Assembly: GCA_003541875.1 (NCBI GenBank)
Contig: DPLS01000208.1
Coordinates: 3,111-8,477 of the forward strand
Source of the DNA: Bacteroidota bacterium
GTDB taxonomy: Bacteria; Bacteroidota; Ignavibacteria; UBA10030; UBA6906
Direction: 5' to 3'
Length of the DNA stretch: 5,367 nt
The first letter of the stretch is position 1. Every line of letters begins with the position of its first letter. The translations under genes and the position numbers were made by a program. The notes under the pieces are model-generated. The model was not told the DNA's origin. It made no database searches and saw nothing but the letters and a program-made list of their open reading frames with translations. This document shows, piece after piece, positions 1-5,367 of the stretch.

Positions 1-17
1 CGTGTGCTCTTCCGATC
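1..17 (+). other. Illumina adapter remnant at contig end (not biological)
   Basis: The first 17 bases, CGTGTGCTCTTCCGATC, are identical to the 3' part of the common TruSeq read-2 adapter, which ends ...GACGTGTGCTCTTCCGATCT. Only the final adapter T is missing or replaced by g at base 18. An exact 17-base match placed at the very first base of the window is not plausible by chance. The adjoining protein frame stays open through it but stops resembling its family there. Real sequence should be taken to start at about base 18. Confidence 0.95.
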
Positions 18-314
18 GATGCCGGGTGCAACAACTCGCTCATGGAGTTCTCTTCGCTGGTCAACACTGTCGACATACTGCTAACATCTGATAGCCTTGC
101 GATGCATATTGGCGTGGCATGTGGAAAGGCAACCGTTGTGCTTGTGGGACCAACATCACCATGGGAACTCGACGTCTTCGGAAGCGGCGAGATTCTCCAC
201 AGCAACATCGAATGCCTGGTATGCTATCTTTCCAAGTGCGACAAAGTCGTGACCTGTATGAACACACTTTCCCCGGAATACGTTTTGTCAAAGGTTCAAC
301 TTTATCTGAGTTGA
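18..314 (+). CDS. Glycosyltransferase family 9 (heptosyltransferase-like), C-terminal fragment
   Basis: Partial gene; only about 98 C-terminal residues remain, whereas GT9 enzymes are usually about 330-370 residues. The open frame enters from the left edge, so the ATG at 42 is an internal methionine: the residues before it (DAGCNNSL) already fit the family. GT9 enzymes transfer heptose or related sugars from nucleotide donors to lipopolysaccharide core or other surface glycans on the cytoplasmic side of the inner membrane. Visible family signatures are the donor-binding stretch TSDSLAMHIGVACGK, the following GPTSPWELDVFG, and a cysteine-rich tail (C-x2-C-x4-C-x5-C) ending in a 'SPEYVL' helix, as in many GT9 proteins that end with a C-P-C...C...C segment. 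The stop is 38 bp before the UbiA gene on the same strand, which suggests one transcript. The acceptor and sugar cannot be told. The truncation is a contig-end effect, not a mutation. Confidence 0.88.
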   Translation, partial: DAGCNNSLMEFSSLVNTVDILLTSDSLAMHIGVACGKATVVLVGPTSPWELDVFGSGEILHSNIECLVCYLSKCDKVVTCMNTLSPEYVLSKVQLYLS

Positions 315-352
315 CGAGCCTGAAATGAACAGAGATCTTTGTAGACTGACAC

Positions 353-1240
353 ATGGTCTTTCGTAATACCATACTGCTTCTGCGGCCCAGGCAATGGATA
401 AAGAACGCGTTTGTCCTTGCACCACTTGTCTTTTCAAAGGAACTGTTTGTTGTCCATCCGCTGATTGCTGCGCTCGAAGCACTTGTCGCATTCTGTCTGA
501 CTGCGAGCTGCGTCTACATCATCAATGATATTTCCGACATCGAAGCGGATCGTGCCCATCCCGAGAAACGAAATCGCCCTTTGGCGGCAGGCCTCATCAG
601 CCGAACGCAGGCACTCATTGTCGTTGCGGTGCTCTTCGGGATTGCATTGCTCCTCGCTCTTGAAACGAATCTCCGGTTTCAATTGGTGCTCGTGGTCTAC
701 TTCATGATGAACCTTGCATACTCGGCGAAGCTGAAGGAGATTGTCCTGGTGGATGTTTTCATCATTGCCGCAGGATTCATGCTACGAGTACTTGGCGGAG
801 CATTTGCCATCGACGTGCAGGTCTCCGGCTGGATCGTTCTTTGCACTCTGTTTGTTTCGTTGTTCCTCGGTTTCGCCAAACGGCGGGGGGAGCTCCTGCT
901 CGTCCAACAGGTACGTCCAGGCACTGAGCGCAAGGTCCTGACAAGCTACAGCGTGAACTTCATCGATCAGATGTTGACGATTGCTGCCGCAGGTACAGTG
1001 ATTTCGTACGCTCTGTACACCGTTGCCCCCCGAACCATCGAAATATTCGGAACAGAAAAGATGATATACACAACAGTATTCGTCATCTATGGTATGTTCC
1101 GTTATCTCTATCTGATTCACATGAGGAATTCGACGGAGAATCCAACGAACGCTGTGCTATCCGACCTATCAATTGTTGCAGTCACCATACTGTGGGGTAT
1201 CACCTGCATTGCCGTGATCTATTTTGGCGGGAAGGGCTAA
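353..1240 (+). CDS. UbiA-superfamily prenyltransferase, decaprenyl-phosphate phosphoribosyltransferase type
   Basis: Encodes 295 residues, full length for this family, rich in transmembrane helices (about 8-9). UbiA-superfamily enzymes act inside the cytoplasmic membrane on polyprenyl substrates. The first Asp-rich motif is NDISDIEAD (residues 58-66), followed by HPEKRNRPLAAG. The N-terminal LLRPRQWIKN (9-18) is the usual opening of the 5-phosphoribosyl-1-pyrophosphate:decaprenyl-phosphate transferase subfamily (mycobacterial Rv3806c type). The second active-site region is YSAKLKEIVLVD (123-134), followed by GFMLRVLGGAFA and AKRRGE (175-180). By family, it would join a phosphorylated pentose from PRPP to polyprenyl phosphate, making a lipid-linked furanose donor for glycan assembly. 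The start at ATG 353 places the LRPRQW motif where the family has it; the Shine-Dalgarno sequence is weak. The stop is only 3 bp before the GT2 start, suggesting translational coupling. The usual partners that epimerise or dephosphorylate the product (DprE1/DprE2, phosphatase) are not in this window. A different sugar donor remains possible. Confidence 0.88.
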   Translation: MVFRNTILLLRPRQWIKNAFVLAPLVFSKELFVVHPLIAALEALVAFCLTASCVYIINDISDIEADRAHPEKRNRPLAAGLISRTQALIVVAVLFGIALLLALETNLRFQLVLVVYFMMNLAYSAKLKEIVLVDVFIIAAGFMLRVLGGAFAIDVQVSGWIVLCTLFVSLFLGFAKRRGELLLVQQVRPGTERKVLTSYSVNFIDQMLTIAAAGTVISYALYTVAPRTIEIFGTEKMIYTTVFVIYGMFRYLYLIHMRNSTENPTNAVLSDLSIVAVTILWGITCIAVIYFGGKG

Positions 1241-1243
1241 GGG

Positions 1244-2479
1244 ATGCTCACCTCCATTCTCTTCGCAGTGCAAATACTCCTGCTTGCCACGTTCGGGTTC
1301 GTCGTCGCGTACCTGTTTGTCCTCTCGATTCTGGCGGCGTGTGCACGCACGCCTGCAAGACCGGAACCGCACACCCGACGACGGTTCGCGGTACTGATTC
1401 CAGCACACAACGAAGAATTCACTATCATACCGACGATCCAAAGCATCTTTCGACTCGACTATCCGCGTAAACGATTCGATCTGTTCGTCATCGCCGACAA
1501 CTGCACCGATCGTACGGCCGAGGTGAGCAAGTCCCGTGGTGCTATCGTGCTCGAACGAACGGACGACCTTCAGCGTGGCAAAGGCCACGCACTCCGGTGG
1601 TGCATGGACCGGCTCCTCTCACAGACGGAACGGTACGATGCCTTTGTAGTGGTGGATGCCGACAGTGTCATTTCAAGCAACTTTCTTTACGTCATGAACT
1701 GCTGCCTTGAACAAGGTGCGAAAGTCATGCAATCGAGCGATCTCGTGAGCCCGCAACCGACATCGTGGAATTCGGAGATGACACGACTGGGATTCGTGCT
1801 CTATAACCATGTGAGGCCATTGGGCCGACAAGTTATTGGTTGCTCTGCCGGACTCAGAGGAAACGGAATGTGTTTTGCGGCCGAGGTCCTTCGCTCACAC
1901 CCATGGCAGGCTTACTCACGCACAGAAGATCTCGAGTTCGGGTTGCATTTGCTGCTGAAGGGCATTCCGGTTACATTTGTCCCTGATGCCGGAGTGCTTG
2001 CAACGATGCCCCAGAACCCGCAGCTCGCTGAGAGCCAACGCGCTCGGTGGGAAGGCGGAAGATTTCCCGTGATCAAGAAATTCGCTTCGCCACTCCTACA
2101 GGAAGCTCTGCTGCGCCATTCTTTGAGATGTGCCGATGCATTCATCGACCTGGTCACCCCTCCACTCATCAATCTCATGGCATTGGTATCATGTGTTCTG
2201 TTTGTTACTGTCGTGCTCTACGTGGCGGGTCTCAGCTCGATGCTCTCATTCGCGCTTATCTGGACAATTGTGTTTGTGTGCGGTTTTCTTCATATGTTTA
2301 TTGGTTTGTACGCTGCCCGGGCCGATAAGTCACTCTACAAGGCCCTTTTCCATCTTCCCCGATTTACGATATGGAAGGCGTTCCTGTATTTGAAGCTCGT
2401 ACAGCGTGGAGAAACAAAGGAATGGATTCGCACGACACGTGAGCCTGCAGTGGCACACGAAAAATCGGCAAAGATATGA
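1244..2479 (+). CDS. Membrane-anchored family 2 glycosyltransferase, processive-type motifs
   Basis: Encodes 411 residues. Residues 4-32 form an N-terminal membrane helix. The GT2 (GT-A fold) domain follows, from FAVLIPAHNEE (about 48-58), which binds the nucleotide part of the donor. The metal-binding DAD is at 138-140, the catalytic TED at 227-229, and QRARW at 265-269. The last corresponds to the Q(Q/R)xRW motif of cellulose-synthase/PgaC-like enzymes. Two more membrane helices (about 307-330 and 333-358) and an amphipathic interface segment (about 371-388) precede a WIRTTRE-type end. This layout and length resemble PgaC/IcaA, but also many unassigned exopolysaccharide GT2 enzymes, so the sugar and whether it is truly processive are unknown. 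The active site faces the cytoplasm. ATG 1244 lies 3 bp after the UbiA stop; GAAGGG just upstream overlaps the end of that gene and can serve as its ribosome binding site. Co-expression with the UbiA gene is very likely. Confidence 0.88.
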   Translation: MLTSILFAVQILLLATFGFVVAYLFVLSILAACARTPARPEPHTRRRFAVLIPAHNEEFTIIPTIQSIFRLDYPRKRFDLFVIADNCTDRTAEVSKSRGAIVLERTDDLQRGKGHALRWCMDRLLSQTERYDAFVVVDADSVISSNFLYVMNCCLEQGAKVMQSSDLVSPQPTSWNSEMTRLGFVLYNHVRPLGRQVIGCSAGLRGNGMCFAAEVLRSHPWQAYSRTEDLEFGLHLLLKGIPVTFVPDAGVLATMPQNPQLAESQRARWEGGRFPVIKKFASPLLQEALLRHSLRCADAFIDLVTPPLINLMALVSCVLFVTVVLYVAGLSSMLSFALIWTIVFVCGFLHMFIGLYAARADKSLYKALFHLPRFTIWKAFLYLKLVQRGETKEWIRTTREPAVAHEKSAKI

Positions 2480-2523
2480 AATCCCCTTGTTGCGGCAAGC
2501 TGACAAGGATCTCATCAGGGCCT

Positions 2524-2529
2524 AGGAGG
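2524..2529 (+). promoter_or_regulatory. Strong Shine-Dalgarno AGGAGG that fixes the receiver-gene start
   Basis: AGGAGG lies 8 bases before ATG 2538, an ideal spacing. A longer frame could be opened by GTG at 2529, but that codon overlaps the AGGAGG itself and would add only M-R-S in front of the conserved MPKVLLIDDD. The ATG at 2538 is therefore the start. This is the clearest ribosome binding site of the plus-strand genes; the UbiA and deacetylase starts have weak ones. Confidence 0.85.
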
Positions 2530-2537
2530 TGCGCTCA

Positions 2538-2906
2538 ATGCCGAAAGTTCTTCTGATAGATGATGATGAACTTGTGCTGGTGATGATGCGTAATGCCTTG
2601 GAGGATGAAGGCTACGAGGTCCTTTCAACAGCGGATGGACCTCAAGGAGTTGTCATCTACAAAGAGCAACGACCGGATCTGGTTCTGTTGGATATTGGTC
2701 TTCCGAGCATAAGCGGACTTGAGGTTCTCAAAGAGATTCGAAGCTTCAACCCAAAAGCACGTGTCATCGTTGTCAGTGGATATGGTACCCCGGAGTCGGT
2801 TTCGTCTGCCGTCCGATACGGTGCGTGGGACTTTGTGGAGAAATCAATTCCGTTCGAGGATCTCTTAACAAAAATACGAAACGCGTTATCTGTTGTGCGA
2901 GGATAG
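2538..2906 (+). CDS. Stand-alone CheY-like response regulator (receiver domain only)
   Basis: Encodes 122 residues, just the length of one receiver domain, with no DNA-binding or enzymatic output domain. The acidic pocket is D8-D9-D10, the phospho-accepting aspartate is D52 in LLDIGLP, the switch Ser is S80 in VVSGYG, and the conserved Lys is K102. All residues needed for phosphorylation are therefore present. The family accepts phosphate from a histidine kinase and passes a signal by protein contact or phosphorelay. No kinase or phosphotransfer protein is encoded in this window. The usual Lys-Pro after beta-5 (KPF or KPL) is replaced by K102-S103-I104-P105-F106, which may change the alpha4-beta5-alpha5 output face. 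It sits between a GT2 and a deacetylase gene on the same strand, 58 bp after the former, so a role in controlling glycan synthesis or export is plausible but inferred. Confidence 0.93.
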   Translation: MPKVLLIDDDELVLVMMRNALEDEGYEVLSTADGPQGVVIYKEQRPDLVLLDIGLPSISGLEVLKEIRSFNPKARVIVVSGYGTPESVSSAVRYGAWDFVEKSIPFEDLLTKIRNALSVVRG

Positions 2907-2918
2907 CCAGCCTGGCAC

Positions 2919-3001
2919 AGTTCAGAACGCGGATCTACTTCTATGCAAGAAACATTGGCGCGGGTTGGCGACTCTTAAACGGGGGGTCGCCCTTCTGAAC
3001 T
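2919..3001 (+). other. Nested inverted repeats in the receiver-deacetylase gap (possible attenuator or terminator-like RNA)
   Basis: Within the 115-bp gap, AGTTCAGAA (2919-2927) is the exact reverse complement of TTCTGAACT (2993-3001). Inside it, GGCGACTCTT (2967-2976) can pair with GGGGGGTCGCC bases 2982-2991. This gives 6 Watson-Crick pairs (GGCGAC/GTCGCC), then U-G, C-G, U-G, U-G, around a 5-base loop. No clean run of T follows the inner hairpin (CTTCTGAACTTT), so it is not a textbook intrinsic terminator. It could be a weak terminator, an attenuator or an mRNA-stability element between the two genes. Function is inferred; the complementarity is directly visible. Confidence 0.45.
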
Positions 3002-3021
3002 TTGCCTGACCCCATTGTGAG

Positions 3022-3804
3022 ATGATGTTTCGTATGGTTGTCCTAATGTACCATAGGGTATGTCCAGATAGCGAGGAGGTAACCTCGCGCTATGTCGTAT
3101 CGAAAAGTAACTTCCGCAAACAGATGGAGTTCCTCTCACGGAACGGATACTACACACCGACCCTGGACAAACTTCTGCACGGCACACCTAAGGAGAACCG
3201 AAGTCGTCCCATCGTGATCACCTTTGACGATGGGTACCTCGACAACTACGAGAACGCGTTTCCTGTACTTCAGGAGTTCGGATTCTCCGCGCTCATCTTT
3301 CTCGTCACAGACTTCTCACGCAGTGCCAACTGGTGGGACAGACCTGGTCGGCTAGGAAATGTAGATCTCTTGAGACCACATCACATCCAAAGCATGTCGA
3401 AGGCGGGTATCCAGTTTGGCGCTCATTCGTTCTCACATCCCCGGTTGCCGGAATTGGACGATAACGAACTTGGAGAGGAACTCCGAAAAAGCAAGCTCTC
3501 ACTTGAAAGCACTGTGGAACAATCCTTCTCCCCGATCGCTTATCCGTATGGGTGCGTGGATAATCGCGTAAAGGATGCTGTAAGACGAGCCGGTTTTCAT
3601 TGCGGTTTTGCTGTTTACTCAGGTCCGTTGAGCTACTCGTCAGACTTGTTTGAAATACGGCGCGTGTTCATGACCAATCGCGCCAGCTTCCTCTACCTTC
3701 TATACAAGGCCTATGGAGCCGATCATCTTGTTCAATGGGCTTTGTGGTCAGTCAAGAAACTCTTTGGCCTCCAGGACAGAAGCCGACGGAAGCGGCAGAT
3801 GTAG
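3022..3804 (+). CDS. Polysaccharide deacetylase (NodB homology domain, CE4)
   Basis: Encodes up to 260 residues. It begins with VVLMYHRV, typical of bacterial CE4 deacetylases. Motif 1 is TFDDG (67-71), with D69 as expected base and D70 as metal ligand. Motif 2 is HSFSHP (135-140), with H135 and H139 as metal ligands. Motif 3 is AYPYG (173-177). The metal triad Asp-His-His is complete, so an active enzyme is expected, removing N- or O-acetyl groups from a carbohydrate such as an amino-sugar polymer. No clear signal peptide or lipobox is visible, so a cytoplasmic or peripheral location is as likely as export. The C-terminus is short and basic (SRRKRQ). The start is uncertain: ATG at 3022, 3025 or 3034 are all in frame, with only a weak GTGAG upstream; the first is used here. 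It follows the receiver gene by 115 bp and ends 90 bp before the stop of the convergent minus-strand gene. Its pairing with a GT2 recalls IcaA/IcaB and PgaC/PgaB systems, by inference only. Confidence 0.92.
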   Translation: MMFRMVVLMYHRVCPDSEEVTSRYVVSKSNFRKQMEFLSRNGYYTPTLDKLLHGTPKENRSRPIVITFDDGYLDNYENAFPVLQEFGFSALIFLVTDFSRSANWWDRPGRLGNVDLLRPHHIQSMSKAGIQFGAHSFSHPRLPELDDNELGEELRKSKLSLESTVEQSFSPIAYPYGCVDNRVKDAVRRAGFHCGFAVYSGPLSYSSDLFEIRRVFMTNRASFLYLLYKAYGADHLVQWALWSVKKLFGLQDRSRRKRQM

Positions 3805-3894
3805 GATGGACAACCCCTTGGACGCGATCGACTCCTGCTCGACATTCACGTTGGTTCATACTACCTGGGCTTTGGCTGCAGCGGCAACTTCCGG

Positions 3895-5367
3895 CTACTG
3901 AAGGCTGTATGAAACGCCGATCGGCCGGTTGGCTTTCAAGTGTGTCTGTATGGCGAGGTAACCGATTCCGTTGAAGATGGCAATGGACGCAACAAGCTTC
4001 TCCCGAGAGCTTTCTCCCCTCGACAATGTGACCGTAAATGAACGAGGGCTGCGAACGCCAATGGGCAGTGGAACGAGGAGCGTAAGCCCATCGATATCAA
4101 GGGGACCGACGACGGAAAAGCCACCGCTCTTGAGGGCGGAATCATATTCCACCTGCTCGATTTGCAGGTCACTGCGCGCGCGGACGAACTGGAGCCACTC
4201 ATTGGCACCGAGCATCGGAATGTTTTGCTCCCCCAGGTAATCCACGATTGATGTAATGAGAGGCCACGTGGTTGGAACTTCAGTTGGCCATCGCATCGAC
4301 ACATGTTCGGGGTGCAGATTCCAAACGAGCGTTGAATGGTACTTTTCAATACTCTCATCGATTAAGGTACGGCTTGCTTCTATGAGCCGTTGCGTTGTGA
4401 GGCTGTCATTCGGAACGCTTGGCATGACTTCTCTCGCAGCTACATCATCCTCAAAGACTGTTGATTGACCAAAAAGGTCTATGAACTTGCCGTCGGTCGT
4501 GAGAAATCTCATTGGATGCCCAGACCCATTGATGTATCCGAAACCAGAAGGAGAATTCCACTCCTCGTCACCTTTCATGGCTCGATCCTGCCTCTGCGGA
4601 TTCGCGCCACTGATTGAAAAATCCATCTGGAAACCATACTGTGCGAGAAGCTGAGGAGTCTCCGTCCAGCCCGGCCAGATAAGATAGTGTAGGCGGGTTA
4701 CTGCGCCCGCTCCCACGCGGAGTCGGCTGAAGGCTTCACAACCAAATTCTACTTCGTCACGAAGGTCAGCAAACCGTGGACGGAAGAAGTATGTACGAGA
4801 AAACCAGCTTGCAAGATATTGTCTTGCCCTCATTACGACGTTCGAGCGTCGAGGGTAATAGAGATGGGGTGCAACAGTATGGCCTCTCCTCACCAAATCA
4901 TGCGTGAGGTGAGTGTCAATCATGTCGGAATACACAAAGAACGTGTAGTGGCCGCCTCTGCGGTCAAGATACTCAGAAACTCGCTGGATCTCGTTGTGCC
5001 AGTTCTGACCGTGATGATCCCCGGTCAGCAATGCGACGCTTGGGAATAGGAAAGGAAAATACCACACACGGGGGACGATGGTCCTCGACTGGAGAAGGAA
5101 CATGACAATGTGGGCAAACACTTTCTGCTGTTCATCGGCTTGAGGAATCGACCTGTTTGAGTAATCGAATGTGCCGTAGAACAGGTCGGAGCACTTAAAT
5201 ACTCCGTCACCATCATTGTCAACGCCTTCACCCCGGTTTCTTTTCAGAGGCTTCCCTTGTCGGGTGAAGACGATCGATCGGCCAAGGTCAAAAGCAATAA
5301 ATGCTGACATGCCTTTGCCAACTGTGGCGACCCCAAAGGCAGGAAAGGTTGGCGGCTCTCGATTGTC
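3895..5367 (-). CDS. Large multidomain protein: end of GATase1/ThuA-like domain plus divergent deacetylase-like domain (5' partial)
   Basis: The frame is open from the right window edge to TAG at 3897-3895, about 490 codons. The Met at 5310 is probably internal, because the 19 codons upstream lack a stop and read into a GKGMSAFIAFDLGRS segment that looks like the end of a GATase1/ThuA-like domain. Counting from that Met: RQGKP (17-21); a 12-residue EF-hand-like loop with D31, D33, D35 and D42; IPQADE (55-60); a hydrophobic PRVWYFP...ALLTGDHHG stretch (80-101); APHLYYP (147-153); RLHYLIWPGW (206-215); NLHPEHV (331-337); and a beta-rich tail from about 375. TGDHHG stands where NodB proteins have TFDDG, and H149 and H208 or H333/H336 could be further metal ligands. 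I recognise the general pattern (GATase1-like plus deacetylase-like, usually annotated hypothetical) but know no proven function. A carbohydrate-active role is inferred from the fold hints and the glycan locus. No terminator is obvious in the 90-bp gap to the convergent deacetylase. Confidence 0.8.
   Translation of the reverse strand, partial: DNREPPTFPAFGVATVGKGMSAFIAFDLGRSIVFTRQGKPLKRNRGEGVDNDGDGVFKCSDLFYGTFDYSNRSIPQADEQQKVFAHIVMFLLQSRTIVPRVWYFPFLFPSVALLTGDHHGQNWHNEIQRVSEYLDRRGGHYTFFVYSDMIDTHLTHDLVRRGHTVAPHLYYPRRSNVVMRARQYLASWFSRTYFFRPRFADLRDEVEFGCEAFSRLRVGAGAVTRLHYLIWPGWTETPQLLAQYGFQMDFSISGANPQRQDRAMKGDEEWNSPSGFGYINGSGHPMRFLTTDGKFIDLFGQSTVFEDDVAAREVMPSVPNDSLTTQRLIEASRTLIDESIEKYHSTLVWNLHPEHVSMRWPTEVPTTWPLITSIVDYLGEQNIPMLGANEWLQFVRARSDLQIEQVEYDSALKSGGFSVVGPLDIDGLTLLVPLPIGVRSPRSFTVTLSRGESSREKLVASIAIFNGIGYLAIQTHLKANRPIGVSYSLQ

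Noticed and set aside
61..372. 103-codon minus-strand frame opposite the GT9 fragment
   Set aside because: Antisense to conserved GT9 signatures; Arg/Cys-rich translation typical of a shadow frame.
782..1120. 112-codon minus-strand open frame inside the UbiA gene
   Set aside because: Fully antisense to conserved UbiA motifs, with low-complexity, non-family translation; not a gene.
1169..1588. 139-codon open frame on the minus strand across the UbiA/GT2 junction
   Set aside because: It is antisense to two well-supported genes with clear family motifs, and its translation shows no recognisable domain. It is a reading-frame shadow.
2529..2531. GTG as start of the receiver gene
   Set aside because: It overlaps the AGGAGG ribosome binding site; ATG at 2538 has ideal spacing and begins the conserved domain.
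2906..2916. GCCAG-C-CTGGC palindrome just after the receiver stop as a terminator
   Set aside because: The arms are only 5 bp with a 1-base centre, which cannot form a normal hairpin loop, and no T run follows.
3805..3894. Bidirectional terminator between the convergent genes
   Set aside because: Only short self-complementary bits such as GCTGCAGC were found; no convincing stem with a T tract on either strand.
3936..4358. 140-codon minus-strand frame overlapping the large minus-strand gene in another frame
   Set aside because: The longer frame carries the coherent motifs (NLHPEHV and the beta-rich tail) over the same bases; this one is an out-of-frame shadow.
1..5367. CRISPR array, tRNA/rRNA genes, insertion sequence or attachment site
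   Set aside because: No regularly spaced repeats, tRNA-like cloverleaf, rRNA segment, transposase or flanking terminal repeats were recognised by eye.

Overview
The window looks like the left end of an assembled contig from a Gram-negative-type (diderm) bacterium, probably environmental or metagenomic. The first 17 bases match the 3' part of a standard Illumina adapter, so real sequence begins at about base 18. GC content looks close to half. A GT9 (heptosyltransferase-type) enzyme next to other envelope-polysaccharide genes suggests a lipopolysaccharide or surface-glycan maker. The style of the proteins is reminiscent of the Bacteroidota/Chlorobi/Ignavibacteria side of the tree, but that is an impression and not a supported assignment.

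Five genes run on the plus strand from base 18 to 3804. In order they are: the C-terminal end of a GT9 glycosyltransferase (18-314); a UbiA-superfamily membrane prenyltransferase of the decaprenyl-phosphate phosphoribosyltransferase type (353-1240); a membrane-anchored GT2 glycosyltransferase with DAD, TED and QRARW motifs (1244-2479); a stand-alone CheY-like receiver protein (2538-2906); and a NodB-type polysaccharide deacetylase (3022-3804). The first three are tightly packed (38 and 3 bp gaps) and read as one operon. The receiver gene follows after 58 bp with a strong Shine-Dalgarno sequence. A 115-bp gap with nested inverted repeats separates it from the deacetylase.

On the minus strand, converging on the deacetylase, lies a long open frame (3895-5367) that leaves the window at its 5' end. 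It appears to encode the end of a GATase1/ThuA-like domain with a calcium-loop-like sequence, then a divergent deacetylase-like domain built around TGDHHG, then a C-terminal beta-rich tail. It is the least understood and most interesting gene here.

Taken together this is a surface or extracellular polysaccharide locus. It has a polyprenyl-phosphate-linked sugar donor step (UbiA), chain or unit assembly (GT9, GT2), trimming of acetyl groups (NodB deacetylase), and a possible phosphorelay input through the lone receiver. The product glycan cannot be named from the sequence.
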